Position numbers and translations under genes: made by a program | Notes under the pieces: generated by a model | What the model saw: only the letters and a program-made list of their open reading frames with translations | Told to the model about the DNA's origin: nothing | The model's database searches: none | Assembly (NCBI GenBank): GCA_963680875.1 | Contig: OY804583.1 | Location: 32,229,331-32,293,330 of the forward strand | Direction of reading: 5' to 3' | Source of the DNA: Bathymodiolus brooksi | Lineage: Eukaryota > Mollusca > Bivalvia > Mytilida > Modiolidae | Length of the DNA stretch: 64,000 nt | Shown: piece after piece, positions 62,796 through 64,000 of the stretch | How positions within the stretch are numbered: position 1 is the first letter of the stretch | Layout of the letters: the number at the start of each line of letters is the position of its first letter

Positions 62796-64000
62796 AAAAA
62801 AAAAACATATATTTTTTGGTATGATATGAATTGATATGAGCACCATTTTTGGTGAAAATTCTAGTTTTTTTGTTGTTGAAAAAAACAAGAATTTTGAGAA
62901 TTAGTCTTATTTACACAATAATCTTCTGCAATAAGCACTGATGTTCATGAGAATCTATATCACTCACCAGATTGTATCACATTTTGGGATTAGTGGAGAA
63001 TGTAAATATCATTTTCAATGTCGGTCCTTAAGCATATTGTAGCAGGGCTTCAATGCATCAGTGATAATAAGTCCAGCTTGGGTTCGATGCTTTTATTGGA
63101 ATATAACAGTAACCCTACAAATATACAAATAACAAACATAAATACATGACAAGACAGATCATCACATAAGATAATACACAATCAAAGGGAGATAATTCTC
63201 TATGATTTATCAAAGAATATAATATAAAACACTTTTCTACAAGTTATCTTCTATGAGAAAAATAACACAATATACAAAATGTAGCTTACTCTTCTAATAA
63301 GTATACAATAAAGTAAATTATTCTGTCTTTGGTAAATAACCAAATAATTGCAACTTCAAGACAATTGGCATTGCATCACCTCAGAATTAGTTTCAGCAGT
63401 TTATACACTCAAAAAATAAATCTCTATGAGAGAAAATATATGACACAAATAAAAATGACAAACACTATTACACTCAGTAAACACAATTCACTGAATACAC
63501 AAACGTATAAACATGCAAATAAATAAACAATCAAATACACAAAGCTTACCCTATATATGTCACAAGGGCACCAGAAAATGGATCACACTAGGATCTTTGT
63601 AAGTCTACATCATAATAAATCCTGAATAAAATAAAAGGGGCATTGATAAGTCAAAATGACTTCATAACATATTAAATATAACAAAAGCATCATCTTGAAT
63701 AAATTAATCACCTGATATAAGTTGTATATCAAAGTTTACAGAAATTCAACACTTGTAAAAATATAAAAGAATAACCATGATAACATTCCTCTCATTCTAA
63801 TATTATATGAAATTAGAAAACAATTATACTCAGATTCATACTTCAATCTCAATATGTGCATTCCCACTATTTCATACTAAGGTGAAAATTAGAAATAATA
63901 AAATGAGTAAACAGGAAGATCAATTGACTTTGGCGACCACAATACTGGAATAACCACAATACTGGAATACCAGTATTGTGGGGTAATGGTATAAACATTC
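62796..64000. other. AT-rich stretch without supported gene
   Basis: A-rich run after the element, then AT-rich sequence. On the minus strand a donor-like gggtaagc at about 63545-63552 and an acceptor-like ttttattttattcag near 63635-63621 bracket a segment with stops in all three frames, so no coding exon is called. The window ends in short near-repeats (accacaatactggaataacc / accagtattgtgg). Confidence 0.45.

Noticed and set aside
62985..63045. Minus-strand exon ending at a gtgagt donor
   Set aside because: All frames contain stops between the nearest acceptor-like AG and the donor.
63545..63635. Minus-strand exon bracketed by splice-like sites
   Set aside because: Stops in all three frames between the best acceptor and donor. 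A shorter open version would need a poor acceptor.

Overview
This window looks like non-coding-rich nuclear DNA from a marine invertebrate, most likely a bivalve mollusc. The base composition is visibly AT-rich. There are no prokaryotic-style operons, and coding sequence is limited to a few short candidate exons with GT/AG borders. The interspersed repeats (a tRNA-headed SINE with an AATC-type tail, and TIR elements starting GGGCCCGG, GGCCAAAT or CAGTMAAACCTG) resemble families I associate with mollusc genomes. The species cannot be read from the sequence.

Region 1, 1-33340: a macrosatellite of 7.7-kb units in direct tandem. Four units are complete within the window (7709, 7709, 7546 and 7389 bp). 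A fifth is cut off after 2987 bp. Each unit is itself built of nested tandem arrays: about six 162-bp monomers, about 29 monomers of one 52-bp family, about 19 monomers of a second related 52-bp family, and a ~0.65-kb direct duplication. A small palindromic MITE sits at the same place in all five copies. The length differences between units are almost entirely whole numbers of internal monomers (163 bp = one 162-mer plus 1; 312 bp = six 52-mers). I found no convincing gene in the unit.

Region 2, 33341-39858: after a 144-bp spacer, a second, unrelated array of a 49-bp minisatellite (about 130 copies). It contains a ~1.7-kb block repeated 2014 bp downstream. Together the two arrays make about 40 kb of almost uninterrupted tandem repeat.

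Region 3, 39859-64000: mixed DNA with two candidate split genes on the minus strand. One has a start exon at 49.8 kb, an internal exon at 47.7 kb and an end exon at 39.9 kb. The other has exons at 59.9 and 55.9 kb and an end exon at 52.1 kb. Their products are unrecognised. They are spread among minisatellites (75, ~40, ~135, 35 and ~38 bp periods), TIR elements, SINEs and several copies of an element ending in CAGGTGAGCTA. One SINE at 60144-61417 has a clear target-site duplication and carries a ~1-kb element nested between its tRNA head and body.

The main candidate for something undescribed is the hierarchical 7.7-kb macrosatellite and its junction with the 49-bp array. Its function, if any, cannot be told from sequence alone, and an assembly effect on copy number cannot be excluded.
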